Shown one piece after another: positions 1 to 8,765 of a DNA stretch of 64,000 nt. The stretch spans positions 124,001 to 188,000 of the forward strand of contig NZ_JACIFF010000007.1 of assembly GCF_014197245.1 (NCBI RefSeq), given 5' to 3'. Within the stretch, counting starts at the first letter, position 1, and every line of letters begins with the position of its first letter. The notes beneath the pieces were generated by a model. That model had not been told where the DNA came from, did no database searches, and saw only the letters and a list, made by a program, of their open reading frames with translations. This DNA is from Neolewinella aquimaris (GTDB taxonomy: Bacteria > Bacteroidota > Bacteroidia > Chitinophagales > Saprospiraceae). A program made the position numbers and the translations under genes.

Positions 1-1871
1 AGGATGGTGGTCGGCACGAGTACGGCGACCTGCTTATTGTCGGCGGCAGCCTTAAAGGCGGCGCGTAGGGCGATTTCGGTTTTGCCGAATCCCACGTCGC
101 CACAGATCAGGCGGTCCATCGGATGGGGCTTCATCATATCGCCCTTGACGTCGTTGGTGGCCTTGAGCTGATCGGGGGTATCTTCGTAAATGAAGCTGGC
201 TTCGAGCTCGTTCTGAAGGTAACCGTCGGGGGGGAAGGCGTGGCCGGGGCTGGCCTGCCGCTTGGCGTAGAGCTTGATGAGCTCACCGGCCATGTCCTTC
301 ATTTTTTTCTTGGTCCGCGACTTGAGGTTCTTCCAGTGGTCGCCACCGATCTTATCCAGGCGGGGAAGCTGCCCGTCCTTGCCGCTGTACTTCGAAAGCT
401 TGTGCAGGGAGTTGATGCCGACGTAGAGGATGTCGTTGTTCTTGTACACGAGGCGCACCGATTCCTGCACTTTGTCGTTGATCTCCAGCTTTTCCAGTCC
501 GGAAAAACGGCCAACCCCGTGGTCGATGTGGACCACCATATCACCCGGAGTCAAGTCGCGCAGGAGCCGCAGGTTGAGGGCCTGGTCACGGGTAAAGCCC
601 CGCCGTAGCTTGTACCGGTGGAAACGCTCGAAGATCTGGTGATCGGTATAGCAGGCCGACTCCAGTTCGGAGTCGATAAAGCCGGCGTGAACGGAAACGG
701 GTACCGGCTCGAAGCGAACGTCGGCGTTGAGGTCGTGAAAGATCGAGTAGAAGCGCTCGATCTGCTTGGGGTTGTCGGTAAAGATGTAGTTGGTCAGTCC
801 CGAGGAGGTATTTTCCAGCAGGTTGCGAATGAGCAACTCGAAGTTCTTATTAAAACTAGGCTGCGGCTTAGCCCGGCAGTCGATGGTCTCATCGATGGGG
901 ATGGGCTGCTTGTAGTCGCTGAAGAATACGATGGGTTTACCAGCCACGTCCTCTATCACTTCCCCCGGCCGGATAAAGGCCCGGTCGTCAAACAGTTGCT
1001 TGAGCTCATCGTCGTCGACCAGGGTGAGGTTTTTGCCAAGTTCTGTTGCCTTGGTGTAGGCCTCCCCGAGTCGGTCGAGCAGCAGCTGAAAATCCTTGAG
1101 CCAGATGGTGGTGTCTTCCGGCAGCACGTTGAAGATGCTCGTCTTCTGGCTACGCTCGAACTTGGTATTGATGTTGGGAACGATGCTTACGTAGGTCACC
1201 TTCTCGACCGAAAGCTGGTTCATCGGGTCGAAGGTGCGAATGCTCTCCACCTCATCGTCGAAGAGCTCGATGCGATAGGGATACTCGTTGCCGTAGCTAT
1301 AAATATCGATGATGCCGCCCCGTATGCTGAACTGCCCGGGCTCGTAAACAAACTCTTCCCGCTTGAAGCCATACTCTACCAGCACCTCCAGAATGGTATC
1401 GACGTCGATGTCTTCCCCCTGCTGGATTTCGATGCGGCTCTTGGTCAGCACGTCCGGTGCCACCACCTGCTCGAACAGGGCTTCGGGATAGGTCACGACG
1501 ATCTCCCCCTTCGACTGGCTGTGCGTCAGGTAATTGATCGTCTCCGTGCGCATCAGCACATTCGTCGGGTCCAGCACCTCGAAGTAGAGGGGACGCCGGA
1601 AGCTATCGGGCAGCAGTCGGATCTGCTTTTTCGGCAGCAGTGCCGCTATGGTATTCTGAATGTACGCGGCTTCTTCCTTATCGGTACCCACGATCAGGTA
1701 ATGCCCGCCGGCCTTTCGGTAGCTCGCCGCGATCAGGAAGCTCTCCAGCGATCCGGCCAATCCCCGCAACTGAATACGCGGAGCTTCCTGCCCTGGTCTG
1801 GTTAATTGGGTAATCTTGGCAACTCTCGCACTCTCGGCGTAACGCTGCAGCAATTGCTCGGCAGGATTCAA
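1..1871 (-). CDS. mfd: Transcription-repair coupling factor Mfd (N-terminal part; 3' end outside window)
   Basis: Mfd is the ATP-driven translocase that removes RNA polymerase stalled at DNA lesions and recruits UvrA. The visible part is about 620 residues: the UvrB-like N-terminal region, the polymerase-interacting domain, and the start of the helicase core. The helicase Walker A, preceded by MDRLICGDVGFGKTE, lies in the first 130 bases of the window and is diagnostic. The frame is closed upstream by an in-frame TAG at 1880-1878 and no ATG follows for a long way. The start is therefore taken as TTG at 1871, three codons after that stop; this is the least certain point. The downstream helicase motifs and C-terminal domain lie beyond position 1. 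Confidence 0.93.
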   Translation of the reverse strand, partial: MNPAEQLLQRYAESARVAKITQLTRPGQEAPRIQLRGLAGSLESFLIAASYRKAGGHYLIVGTDKEEAAYIQNTIAALLPKKQIRLLPDSFRRPLYFEVLDPTNVLMRTETINYLTHSQSKGEIVVTYPEALFEQVVAPDVLTKSRIEIQQGEDIDVDTILEVLVEYGFKREEFVYEPGQFSIRGGIIDIYSYGNEYPYRIELFDDEVESIRTFDPMNQLSVEKVTYVSIVPNINTKFERSQKTSIFNVLPEDTTIWLKDFQLLLDRLGEAYTKATELGKNLTLVDDDELKQLFDDRAFIRPGEVIEDVAGKPIVFFSDYKQPIPIDETIDCRAKPQPSFNKNFELLIRNLLENTSSGLTNYIFTDNPKQIERFYSIFHDLNADVRFEPVPVSVHAGFIDSELESACYTDHQIFERFHRYKLRRGFTRDQALNLRLLRDLTPGDMVVHIDHGVGRFSGLEKLEINDKVQESVRLVYKNNDILYVGINSLHKLSKYSGKDGQLPRLDKIGGDHWKNLKSRTKKKMKDMAGELIKLYAKRQASPGHAFPPDGYLQNELEASFIYEDTPDQLKATNDVKGDMMKPHPMDRLICGDVGFGKTEIALRAAFKAAADNKQVAVLVPTTI

Positions 1872-1951
1872 ACGGGTCTATTTTGTATAGTAACCGCGGA
1901 GAGGGAGGGAGGGTTCTGGGGAGTGGGGTAGTTGGGTAATATGGTAGTACT

Positions 1952-2074
1952 GTAGTACGGTAGGGGGTAGTACGGTAGGGGGTAGGCAAAATAATGAAGG
2001 CGTGACCGGACTTTCCCGATCACGCCTCCAATGTCTGCCTACCGTACTACCGTACAAATAGCCTACCGTACTAC
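1952..2074. repeat. Inverted array of a GTAGTACGGTAG unit between mfd and gldN
   Basis: GTAGTACGGTAG occurs twice in direct orientation (1952 and 1967, period 15). Its reverse complement CTACCGTACTAC occurs at 2039-2050 and 2063-2074, each preceded by GC. A shorter GTAGTAC copy precedes the first unit. The arms flank the gldN terminator hairpin, so the whole block can fold into a larger stem. Function unknown; it ends two bases from the gldN stop codon. Confidence 0.7.
1998..2027 (-). terminator. Rho-independent terminator after gldN
   Basis: AGGCGTGA (1998-2005) pairs with TCACGCCT (2020-2027), with extra GG/CC pairing inside the loop. On the minus strand the stem is followed by TCATTATTTT, a T-rich tail. 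It lies about 50 bases beyond the gldN stop codon and would end the gldLMN transcript. Confidence 0.65.
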
Positions 2075-2075
2075 A

Positions 2076-2984
2076 TCAGTAACTCCAAAGATCCTGCTCA
2101 TAATTAAAGATCTCCTGCTTGATGCGCTCGGATTCGATGAGCTGTTCGCGGCCACTGCGCTCGGGACGGTCGATGCGTTGGTCGAGTACGTTGCTGGCCT
2201 TGGTAATGTAGCTGTTGAAGAAGCGATATTCGAAGACGTCCTCCCAGCTGCGGTTAGCGGCGTCGTTTCCGTAAGCAAAGGCGCTTTCATTGGCGAGTAG
2301 CTGACGGGCTTCGGGGTAGTACACCCAGAACATGGGACGCTCAATGGTACGGCCGGCGTTCTCGGTGGTTTCCTGGATCATGGGGGCGATGCCGAGGATG
2401 CGCACTTTCATGGTGCTGCTTTCCTTGTCGAAGAACCACATTTCCTGGATGCGGTAGCGAAGGACACTGGTGGGGTCGAAGATGCGCTCTTCGAGAACGA
2501 TCTCTTCCTCGTAGGTTTCGGGGTTGACGACGCGGACGGAGTCTACGCCACCGGCCATGTTGGTCAGGGTCTTCTGGTCCATCACCATGGAGAAGTTGTC
2601 GCCGCCGATGGGGTCGAATACCCGCAGGTCGCCACTCTGGGCTGCTTCCAGCAGAATGGAAATGAGGGGGCGCTGGGGATTGATGAAGGGGAGGTTGATT
2701 TTTTCCTTTACGTCGATGATGCGCCAGATGCGACGTTTCCACATGATGTCGGCCTCCCGGAGGTGCTCGTAGGCAAGTACGCGGCGTTCGCGCAGCGCCT
2801 TGTTTTCGACTATGTCATTGAGGGGCGGCACGAACTCGCCATCCTGCATCAGGGGATTATCGTCCGCCACGCCGGGCAGCGTGAAGGTGTTGGACGGTTC
2901 CTCGGGATTACCGGTCGTCTGGGCCGACAGCGCGGTGGACGCAACCAGGGAAAAGAGGAGCACGAGACTATATACTGCCTTCAT
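2076..2984 (-). CDS. gldN: Gliding motility / T9SS protein GldN (PorN)
   Basis: GldN/PorN is a periplasmic component of the type IX secretion system and forms a ring with GldK at the outer membrane. This protein has a signal peptide (MKAVYSLVLLFSLVASTALSA) and family-typical stretches such as LREADIMWKRRIWRIIDVKEK, QEMWFFDKESS and MFWVYYPEAR. It ends the gldL-gldM-gldN series on the minus strand, with a terminator after it. An ATG nine codons further upstream (3011) is in frame; 2984 was preferred because the signal peptide then starts directly at the Met. Length of about 300 residues is normal for the family. Confidence 0.93.
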   Translation of the reverse strand: MKAVYSLVLLFSLVASTALSAQTTGNPEEPSNTFTLPGVADDNPLMQDGEFVPPLNDIVENKALRERRVLAYEHLREADIMWKRRIWRIIDVKEKINLPFINPQRPLISILLEAAQSGDLRVFDPIGGDNFSMVMDQKTLTNMAGGVDSVRVVNPETYEEEIVLEERIFDPTSVLRYRIQEMWFFDKESSTMKVRILGIAPMIQETTENAGRTIERPMFWVYYPEARQLLANESAFAYGNDAANRSWEDVFEYRFFNSYITKASNVLDQRIDRPERSGREQLIESERIKQEIFNYEQDLWSY

Positions 2985-3132
2985 AGGTAGTGAAATGATG
3001 GGATGATTCATACGGACAGGGTAACAACGCGGTTGATCCCCGCCGTGGTATGTAAACGAAGTAAAACGGGCCTTCAGTAGCGCAAACTACGGAAGGCCCG
3101 GTAAAGTTGGTCGGCCAGCAGCCAACCTATCC

Positions 3133-4797
3133 TTAGCGAATCGTGAAGGACATGGTACCCAGGTCGCGCGCGGCGGCATCTCCGGGGCACTTGGCCTTGA
3201 TGTTTTTGAAGGTGTAGTTGTCACCGGGCTTGGCACGACCGACGAGGGCGGCAGCTTGTCCACTGAATCCACTACCAGCATTGGTCGCTACGAGTGCGTC
3301 CTCCCGGGCGGGGATGTAGAGGATGTTGAATCCGGCAATGTTACACCGTGCGTCGAAGTCGAAGTTCTTCAGTTCGGCAAAGACACCCTTTTGGGCGCGG
3401 AAGGTCGAGTTGGCGATGTCGCCACCCTGCTGTCCGCCCATAGTAGGAACCGGGTCAGGGATCGGCTTCACGCGGAAGGGGAAGGTACCGAGCGTTTGTC
3501 CGCCGGCGGTTACCGTAACGTTGGTGGTTCCGACGCCGGTAGGACGTACGCCCTTTACAACGTAGCTGTTGCCCGATCCGGTACCGGTGATGGCGTCGCC
3601 GAAGCTGACGCGCACGTCGTTCGAGGCTACCCCGGCCGCGGCTACGGTAAGGGGGTTGTCAACACCCATGTAGAACACGTTCATCTTATCGGCGGAGACG
3701 GCCACCGAGCGGGTACCGATCTCGTAGGTGAAGGTGCCGCTCTCACGGGTTACTTCACCGGTGAGGGGGTTGGTTACCGCTACGCTGGTCTGAATGGTCT
3801 TGGGTCCGGGCGAGCCGCTGGCCGTGAGGCTAAAGTCGGCCGTACCGTCCGGCTTAATGTTCAGGCGCTGTCCGTTCACGCGCAGGTCGATGTTTTCGGG
3901 CTGCAGCGAAGAGGAGTAGCTACCTACGGACACGACGGCGTTAAGCCGCTCGCCACCAATGACGTAGCTCTTGTCCGCCTGAAAGACCGGGAAAAACTTG
4001 TCGAAGACGATCTGCTTACCGCCGGCCATTTGTACGATGTCGTTCACCAGGTTGGCTTCGGATACCTTGAGGTCAGACTGGATCTGCGACATCAGCGGTA
4101 GTACGGCGGCGAGGGGCATGTGACCAAACTTGTAGTCGGCCCAGCTTACCTTCTTATTGTTGGAGGTGCGCCAGGTTTCGTCGTCGACCTTGAAGGGCAT
4201 GTTTTCCGCGACGCTCTGAATGCGCGCCTGAACTTCCTGCTGGTTTAGGTCGAGTGCTTCACCGTGCTCATTAAGCAGTTCGGAATAGATATCGACGAGG
4301 CGTTGGCGGGTAGCGGCAATGCGCTCTTTCAGTCGCTCACCTTCACCGAGACCTTCCCCGACTTGGCCCTTCGGGCCCTGTACTAGGAGGCGGGTGGTCA
4401 CGTCCTTGTTCTTCTTTCCCTTAGGAGCAACAACGCCATGACTTTCGGCATAATCGCCTTCATTGACTTCGCCGTCGTTGTTACCGGAAACGTCGATAAG
4501 GGTATCGCGCAGTCCGTTGACGTAGTCGTTGAACGACTGCACTTCCTGGCGGATGGAGGTGATGGCGGGCTGCAGTACGCGGTACTTTGCCTTCGATTTG
4601 TCCTCCAGCAGGTCGTTGAGGCTGGTGACGGTTTCGCCGATCTGTTCGTCGACGGTGGCGATACTGTTCTGGTTGCCCTTATCGAGGGTCTGGAAGGCGT
4701 CCATCACCTCAGCGGAGACGTTGAGGGCCAGCAGCGCCATCAATACCAAGTACATGATATTGATCATCAACTGCCGGGGTTCCTTTGGAATTGACAT
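3133..4797 (-). CDS. gldM: Gliding motility / T9SS motor protein GldM (PorM)
   Basis: GldM/PorM is the inner-membrane protein whose long periplasmic part couples the GldL motor to the outer-membrane complex of the T9SS. The 554-residue product starts with SIPKEPRQLMINIMYLVLMA, the characteristic N-terminus: a short cytoplasmic piece and one transmembrane helix that contacts GldL. A helical region (residues about 30-220) follows, then beta-rich domains (about 220-554) containing YVIGGERLNAVVSVGSYSS and a C-terminal domain. It lies between gldL (68 bases upstream) and gldN, so co-transcription is likely. Confidence 0.95.
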   Translation of the reverse strand: MSIPKEPRQLMINIMYLVLMALLALNVSAEVMDAFQTLDKGNQNSIATVDEQIGETVTSLNDLLEDKSKAKYRVLQPAITSIRQEVQSFNDYVNGLRDTLIDVSGNNDGEVNEGDYAESHGVVAPKGKKNKDVTTRLLVQGPKGQVGEGLGEGERLKERIAATRQRLVDIYSELLNEHGEALDLNQQEVQARIQSVAENMPFKVDDETWRTSNNKKVSWADYKFGHMPLAAVLPLMSQIQSDLKVSEANLVNDIVQMAGGKQIVFDKFFPVFQADKSYVIGGERLNAVVSVGSYSSSLQPENIDLRVNGQRLNIKPDGTADFSLTASGSPGPKTIQTSVAVTNPLTGEVTRESGTFTYEIGTRSVAVSADKMNVFYMGVDNPLTVAAAGVASNDVRVSFGDAITGTGSGNSYVVKGVRPTGVGTTNVTVTAGGQTLGTFPFRVKPIPDPVPTMGGQQGGDIANSTFRAQKGVFAELKNFDFDARCNIAGFNILYIPAREDALVATNAGSGFSGQAAALVGRAKPGDNYTFKNIKAKCPGDAAARDLGTMSFTIR

Positions 4798-4865
4798 ATT
4801 TACTTTGTTTGGGTCGCCGCGCGGGAGCGGCGGCCATGGGGGGTGTTAGTTGTTGGGAGGGGGGG

Positions 4866-5474
4866 CTATGCAGTGGGGGCACGCATGGCGCTGATCATGT
4901 TCCCGTACACGTTGTTCAGGGTGGTCAGGTTGCCGTTGAGCTGCTGCATGTTCTTCTTGTACACCTTGGTCTCATCCGTAGTAGCGGCCAGGTCGGCCAT
5001 GGCTTCGTTGAGCTTGGCGTAGAAGTTGCCCATTTGCTTGATCTGTGCGGAGGTACCGCTGAAGTCGGCTTCCTGAAGCGCCTTAAGGCTGCTCATGCTC
5101 TTGGACATGGTTTGAAGCTCCACCAGCATACCGCCGAGTTGCTCCTCGACGACTTCGCCGTTGAGGGCGGCTACCTGGGGAGCGGCGCTTACGCCACCGG
5201 TGGTCAGGGGCTGCACGTCGCCGTTGTACTTGGTCAGGCCGGGGTACAGTTTGTCCCAGTAGTAATCGGGCTCGGGGCCGAGGATGCCGATGAGCATGAA
5301 GAGAAAGGCTTCCACACCAAGGCCGATCGTCAGCAGGTCGAAGGTGACGCCACCGACCGTCGGCATTTCCCACGATTGGATTTTGTAAAGCGCACCCAGC
5401 ATAACAACGGCCGCACCGACGCCAATGATGAAGTTCTTGGCGTACTTAAAGGCGGGTGATTTAGTAATGGCCAT
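4866..5474 (-). CDS. gldL: Gliding motility / T9SS motor protein GldL (PorL)
   Basis: GldL/PorL is the inner-membrane, proton-motive-force driven motor partner of GldM. The 202-residue protein begins with FKYAKNFIIGVGAAVVMLGA, the first transmembrane helix, then YKIQSWEMP and a second helix (about residues 45-65) that includes an acidic residue in VEAFLFM. A long cytoplasmic, coiled-coil-rich tail follows. Upstream, where gldK usually lies in Bacteroidota, there is only a 160-base gap and an unrelated MsrA-like gene, so this appears to be the first gene of a gldLMN transcript. An 8-base inverted repeat, AATAACGC (5543-5550) and GCGTTATT (5573-5580), sits about 70 bases upstream of the start. 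Confidence 0.94.
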   Translation of the reverse strand: MAITKSPAFKYAKNFIIGVGAAVVMLGALYKIQSWEMPTVGGVTFDLLTIGLGVEAFLFMLIGILGPEPDYYWDKLYPGLTKYNGDVQPLTTGGVSAAPQVAALNGEVVEEQLGGMLVELQTMSKSMSSLKALQEADFSGTSAQIKQMGNFYAKLNEAMADLAATTDETKVYKKNMQQLNGNLTTLNNVYGNMISAMRAPTA

Positions 5475-5633
5475 AAGAGAAGAATGATTTGGGGAATATT
5501 TGTTGGAGAGCGGTGCAAATGACTTGGTATAGCACCGTTTGAAATAACGCGGTTTTAACAGTTCTGGGTTTAGCGTTATTGCTTAGACGCACCGAAAATA
5601 TGCATTTAGCCCCGCCAGTGACCTACTAATGTG

Positions 5634-6125
5634 TCATCCACTAAACAGCTCCGGCCGTTTGTCGTGCAACCGGGCGAGTTTGGGCTGGATGTAACGCCGG
5701 CAGAACGGCCGCTCCGGGTCGCTCCGGAAGTAGTCCCGGTGCTCCGGCAAGGAAGGTCGGAAAGCAACAAATGGAAGCACCAGCGTACGTAAGGAAAGTT
5801 CCGTATGCTCGGCCACCTCCCGGAGTAATTCCCGGTAATGAGCAGCATCCTCCGCATTGAAATAGTACACGGCTGACCGATACTTCCCCCGCAGTGCATG
5901 ATCCGAGGTTGCAGCGTGCGTTTCCAGATGGGCGAGGATCAGTTGCACGGCACGGATTTCCGACTCGTCGTAGTGCACGATGACGGCCTCGGACAGAGCG
6001 TCGTAGGGAGACTCCGAGGCAATCCACCCCTGTTCGACCCGCACCACGCCCCGCAGGGAGACGAAAACGCCCTCCGTGCACCAGTGACAGCCGCCGCCCA
6101 ACCCGATCCGTTTAAGTGAAGACAC
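5634..6125 (-). CDS. MsrA-like peptide methionine sulfoxide reductase
   Basis: Methionine-S-sulfoxide reductases reduce oxidised methionine in proteins. The N-terminal GLGGGCHWCTEGVF matches the MsrA active-site region (usually GCFW..E), with Cys13 as the predicted catalytic residue and Glu18 conserved. The C-terminal part, with EHRDYF, PFCRRYIQPKL and the aromatic-rich middle, also fits the family. The usual Phe after the catalytic Cys is His here, and the Gly-rich GYxGG that normally follows is replaced by GWIAS, so this is a divergent paralogue. Translation starts with GTG; there is no upstream ATG in frame. 163 residues is near the short end for MsrA. Confidence 0.75.
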   Translation of the reverse strand: MSSLKRIGLGGGCHWCTEGVFVSLRGVVRVEQGWIASESPYDALSEAVIVHYDESEIRAVQLILAHLETHAATSDHALRGKYRSAVYYFNAEDAAHYRELLREVAEHTELSLRTLVLPFVAFRPSLPEHRDYFRSDPERPFCRRYIQPKLARLHDKRPELFSG

Positions 6126-6159
6126 CCCCGTAAACGTCCTTACCGTACGGATGGATTAG

Positions 6160-6903
6160 TCAGGCAACTTCCTTTTTCTGACTATTGTAGATCAACCGCT
6201 GCCCTTCCCGCCGCACCGCCGCCGGAGAACGACCGAAAATGGATGCCAGCTTCTCCCCGTCGTTGGTATAACACATCGCCTCGATGAGCAAAGCCCGCTC
6301 CTCCCGGGTCCAGGGCTCAAATGCCCGCGGGAGATTCTTACGGGCACGCGCCATAAATTCCGGCAGCTGGTCGGAGGATTTGCGGAGTCCGAGTCCGATC
6401 ACCTCGCGGTAAAGTTCGGTCGCTTTCTCATCGGATAGCTTGTCGAAGGCCGCCGTGGTGAAAAAATCGATAGCACGCCAGGGCTCGTTTACGGATTGCT
6501 TGATCTGGGGTGTTGATTTGTCATCCGGCCCCTCAATGACGGACTTATACCCCAGCAATAGTTCGCGGATCGCTTTGCGCGAGAACGTGCCCCGGTATTT
6601 GCGGTAGCCGGGCAGACCGCGAAGCCTCGGATCGGCGATGCTCCGACTACCGATAAGCACTTTCGCAACCTGCGTCACGGTGGGTTTATATTCTAGTTCC
6701 CTCAGTGCGCTACACAGCGCGAGCACCTCGGCTTCGGGAATGGGTTGGGTAGGAGCATCTCGGTTGGCCAAACTGCGGATGAACCCATCGAGCGACAGTT
6801 TGGTCGGCTGATCGAGGTGGAGGCGCAGGGATTGCAACAGGTCAATGAATTCGGGTGTAGTCACGGCAGCAAGTTTTCGTGGTGAGAAGTAGATTTCATC
6901 CAC
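6160..6903 (-). CDS. Unknown protein with a C-terminal Myb/SANT-like segment
   Basis: No family is recognised for this 247-residue soluble protein. The last 45 residues, from PWTREERALLIEAM to SIFGRSPAAVRREGQRL, resemble a three-helix Myb/SANT or sigma-like DNA-binding fold: a Trp near the start, then a helix-turn-helix-like end that says the site is read by Arg-rich helix 3. The rest is predicted helical with many charged residues. It starts with GTG, has no signal peptide or membrane segment, and sits alone between the MsrA-like and the FMN-binding genes in the same orientation. A role in DNA binding is inference from the C-terminal segment only. Confidence 0.7.
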   Translation of the reverse strand: MDEIYFSPRKLAAVTTPEFIDLLQSLRLHLDQPTKLSLDGFIRSLANRDAPTQPIPEAEVLALCSALRELEYKPTVTQVAKVLIGSRSIADPRLRGLPGYRKYRGTFSRKAIRELLLGYKSVIEGPDDKSTPQIKQSVNEPWRAIDFFTTAAFDKLSDEKATELYREVIGLGLRKSSDQLPEFMARARKNLPRAFEPWTREERALLIEAMCYTNDGEKLASIFGRSPAAVRREGQRLIYNSQKKEVA

Positions 6904-6985
6904 AAACTACCGGCAGCGAACACCCAAAATTCGTCACTTAAACGAGTACTTGCGTATTTAATCGTTTACAAACGGATATTATCTT

Positions 6986-7492
6986 CTATACGTTGAGCTT
7001 GCCGCTAACGCCGTCGTCCATTGTCTTACCTACAACTACGGAAGCGGCCATTTTAGCGAAGGCTACCACCTTTCCGTGCTGGGTATCCCAGTAATACCCC
7101 TCCTTCGGCTTGAAGTGGATCAGGCTCAGGTTCGGATCGGTGGGACCCTCCTGAAACCAGGTTTTGACCATCGGACTCCAGAGTTCTTTGGCTTTATCAA
7201 GGTTGTAGACCACGACGGCCTCCCCGTACAGACTCAGGTATTCCTGGTCGCTGGTGCTGCTATAGATCAACTGAGCTTCGGGATCCCGTTTCAGGTCGGC
7301 ATTGCGATCGCTGTCCTTGGCACTGAAGAACCAGATCGAGCCGTCGTCTTCCACCTGCTGGGTAGACATGGGCGTGGTGCTGAAGGGTCGTGCGCCCAGG
7401 TTGGTGCAGAACATGGTGATGTCCTCGTCCGTAGCGATTTTCTTGATCTTTTCGATGGCTTCCCTGCTGAAGAGATTTTCGGTCTTTCCCAT
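6986..7492 (-). CDS. Pyridoxamine 5'-phosphate oxidase-like FMN split-barrel protein (general stress protein type)
   Basis: The 168-residue product has the split-barrel pattern of general-stress-protein-26-like flavin-binding proteins: ITMFCTNL, PMSTQQVEDDGSIWFFSAKDS, then DPEAQLIYSS and a C-terminal PKEGYYWD. Such proteins bind FMN or F420; the reaction of this subgroup is not settled. The ATG at 7492 is preferred to the TTG six codons upstream because GGAGG lies ten bases before it, one of the few clear Shine-Dalgarno sequences in the window. Confidence 0.82.
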   Translation of the reverse strand: MGKTENLFSREAIEKIKKIATDEDITMFCTNLGARPFSTTPMSTQQVEDDGSIWFFSAKDSDRNADLKRDPEAQLIYSSTSDQEYLSLYGEAVVVYNLDKAKELWSPMVKTWFQEGPTDPNLSLIHFKPKEGYYWDTQHGKVVAFAKMAASVVVGKTMDDGVSGKLNV

Positions 7493-7594
7493 TGTTTTTT
7501 CTTCCTCCAACGTGCCGTGCGCCCCCGCTGTTCGGCCATTTCGGGCGGGACCGCAGGTGCAATGAATAGGGATAAAAGCGGTCCGCCCGTTACC

Positions 7595-8749
7595 TCATTG
7601 CTTTCGCAGATAACACTGCACCCGCGCCCCCGCATTGTGGCGTACGTTCGACCAGAAAAAATTATAATCGGCAACGTGGTAGTTCTGGGAGCGAAAGAAG
7701 ATATCGCCGAAAAAGCTGGGCTTGTTGGTATAGAGGAACGCCCCCCTTATCTCCGCCCAGACCAGGCCGGGTATTGGCCCTCCATCAAAGTTGTATAACA
7801 CCCCGCCCCGATTGAGGGAAGATGGTGCCCGGGTCGTGGCAGTCGTCCAGCTGAGGGGATTGACTACCGCGATGGAGGTGTCGTTGCGTTCCGGATCGGG
7901 GACGTAATCTTCCCGGTACGTGCGCCAAGAGACGAAGCAGCCGGTCTGTTCCGGATCGGTACAGACGGGAATGTCCGCGAATTCCCGCTTCCGCACCGGC
8001 ATTCCTACCAGGTAAGCGACTATGAGTTGCTGATGCAGGGCTTGACCGACGAAGCGGTCCGCAAGTAACCGTATGGCATGGAGGGTACCCTGGCTGTGGG
8101 CGGCGATGATGATGGGACGGCCGTGATTAAAGTGGGTAAGGTAGTGGTCAAATGCCGCGAGTACATCGGCGTAGGCCGTGTCAAGGGCTTGCGTTTTTAC
8201 CGCTGCACCATTATCGTAGAACACACTCAGATTTGCCTGGCGGTAGCGGGGGGCGTAAACCTTTCCGGCCCCGTTAAAAATACTAGCCTGATTGAGGATG
8301 GTCGACTTATCGACAGATTCGTTCAGTTTGTCATCCTTCAAACTGGCATTCCATAGTTTGTTATGCTTCCGCGTACCGGCATATATGGTGGGATGAATGA
8401 AAAACACATCTGCCCGAGCGATCGCCTGACGGTCTAGGATGCTATCCGCCGGCGTACGGTCCGCATAATCATCGGTGGTCGGTAGCGCGGCCCAGTTACC
8501 GGCTTGGCGGTAGTCGGGTGGGGGCGGAACGGGAAATTTGCCTTCCTGCGGAATGACGGGCACCGAGGCACAAGCCGTGGTCAGCAAAAAGACGAAAATG
8601 AGTGGCCAGCGGAAAACTGCTACTGCCTTACCCGCATGTCTCCGGAGAGGTAGACGCCAATGAGCGCCAGAATGGCTAAGATTAGGATGGTCATTTGTTT
8701 GTTGGGCTAATTGTTGGTACAACCCAAAATAATTGCGATTGGTTCTCAT
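7595..8749 (-). CDS. DUF3089 alpha/beta-hydrolase-like lipoprotein
   Basis: The product belongs to the DUF3089 family, an alpha/beta-hydrolase-like group. Recognisable parts are DVFFIHPTIYAG, the nucleophile elbow AHSQGTLHA and CFVSWRTYRED. A membrane segment ending in the lipobox-like LLTTAC suggests a lipoprotein. The start is a problem: no ATG, GTG or TTG lies close before the lipoprotein signal, and the nearest in-frame ATG (8749) leaves about 50 extra residues in front. That extension overlaps a small hydrophobic ORF in another frame. A non-standard start nearer the signal or a frameshift are alternatives. Substrate unknown. Confidence 0.75.
   Translation of the reverse strand: MRTNRNYFGLYQQLAQQTNDHPNLSHSGAHWRLPLRRHAGKAVAVFRWPLIFVFLLTTACASVPVIPQEGKFPVPPPPDYRQAGNWAALPTTDDYADRTPADSILDRQAIARADVFFIHPTIYAGTRKHNKLWNASLKDDKLNESVDKSTILNQASIFNGAGKVYAPRYRQANLSVFYDNGAAVKTQALDTAYADVLAAFDHYLTHFNHGRPIIIAAHSQGTLHAIRLLADRFVGQALHQQLIVAYLVGMPVRKREFADIPVCTDPEQTGCFVSWRTYREDYVPDPERNDTSIAVVNPLSWTTATTRAPSSLNRGGVLYNFDGGPIPGLVWAEIRGAFLYTNKPSFFGDIFFRSQNYHVADYNFFWSNVRHNAGARVQCYLRKQ
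8620..8694 (-). CDS. Candidate 24-residue membrane peptide
   Basis: A short frame starts at ATG 8694 and reads MTILILAILALIGVYLSGD, a single hydrophobic helix followed by a short charged tail, ending in TAG at 8622-8620. It overlaps the uncertain 5' part of the DUF3089 gene in another frame, just before that gene's lipoprotein signal. It may be a genuine small membrane protein or a translational leader. There is no homology evidence, so confidence is low. Confidence 0.35.
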   Translation of the reverse strand: MTILILAILALIGVYLSGDMRVRQ

Positions 8750-8765
8750 TGCGCAGCCCTTTGTA

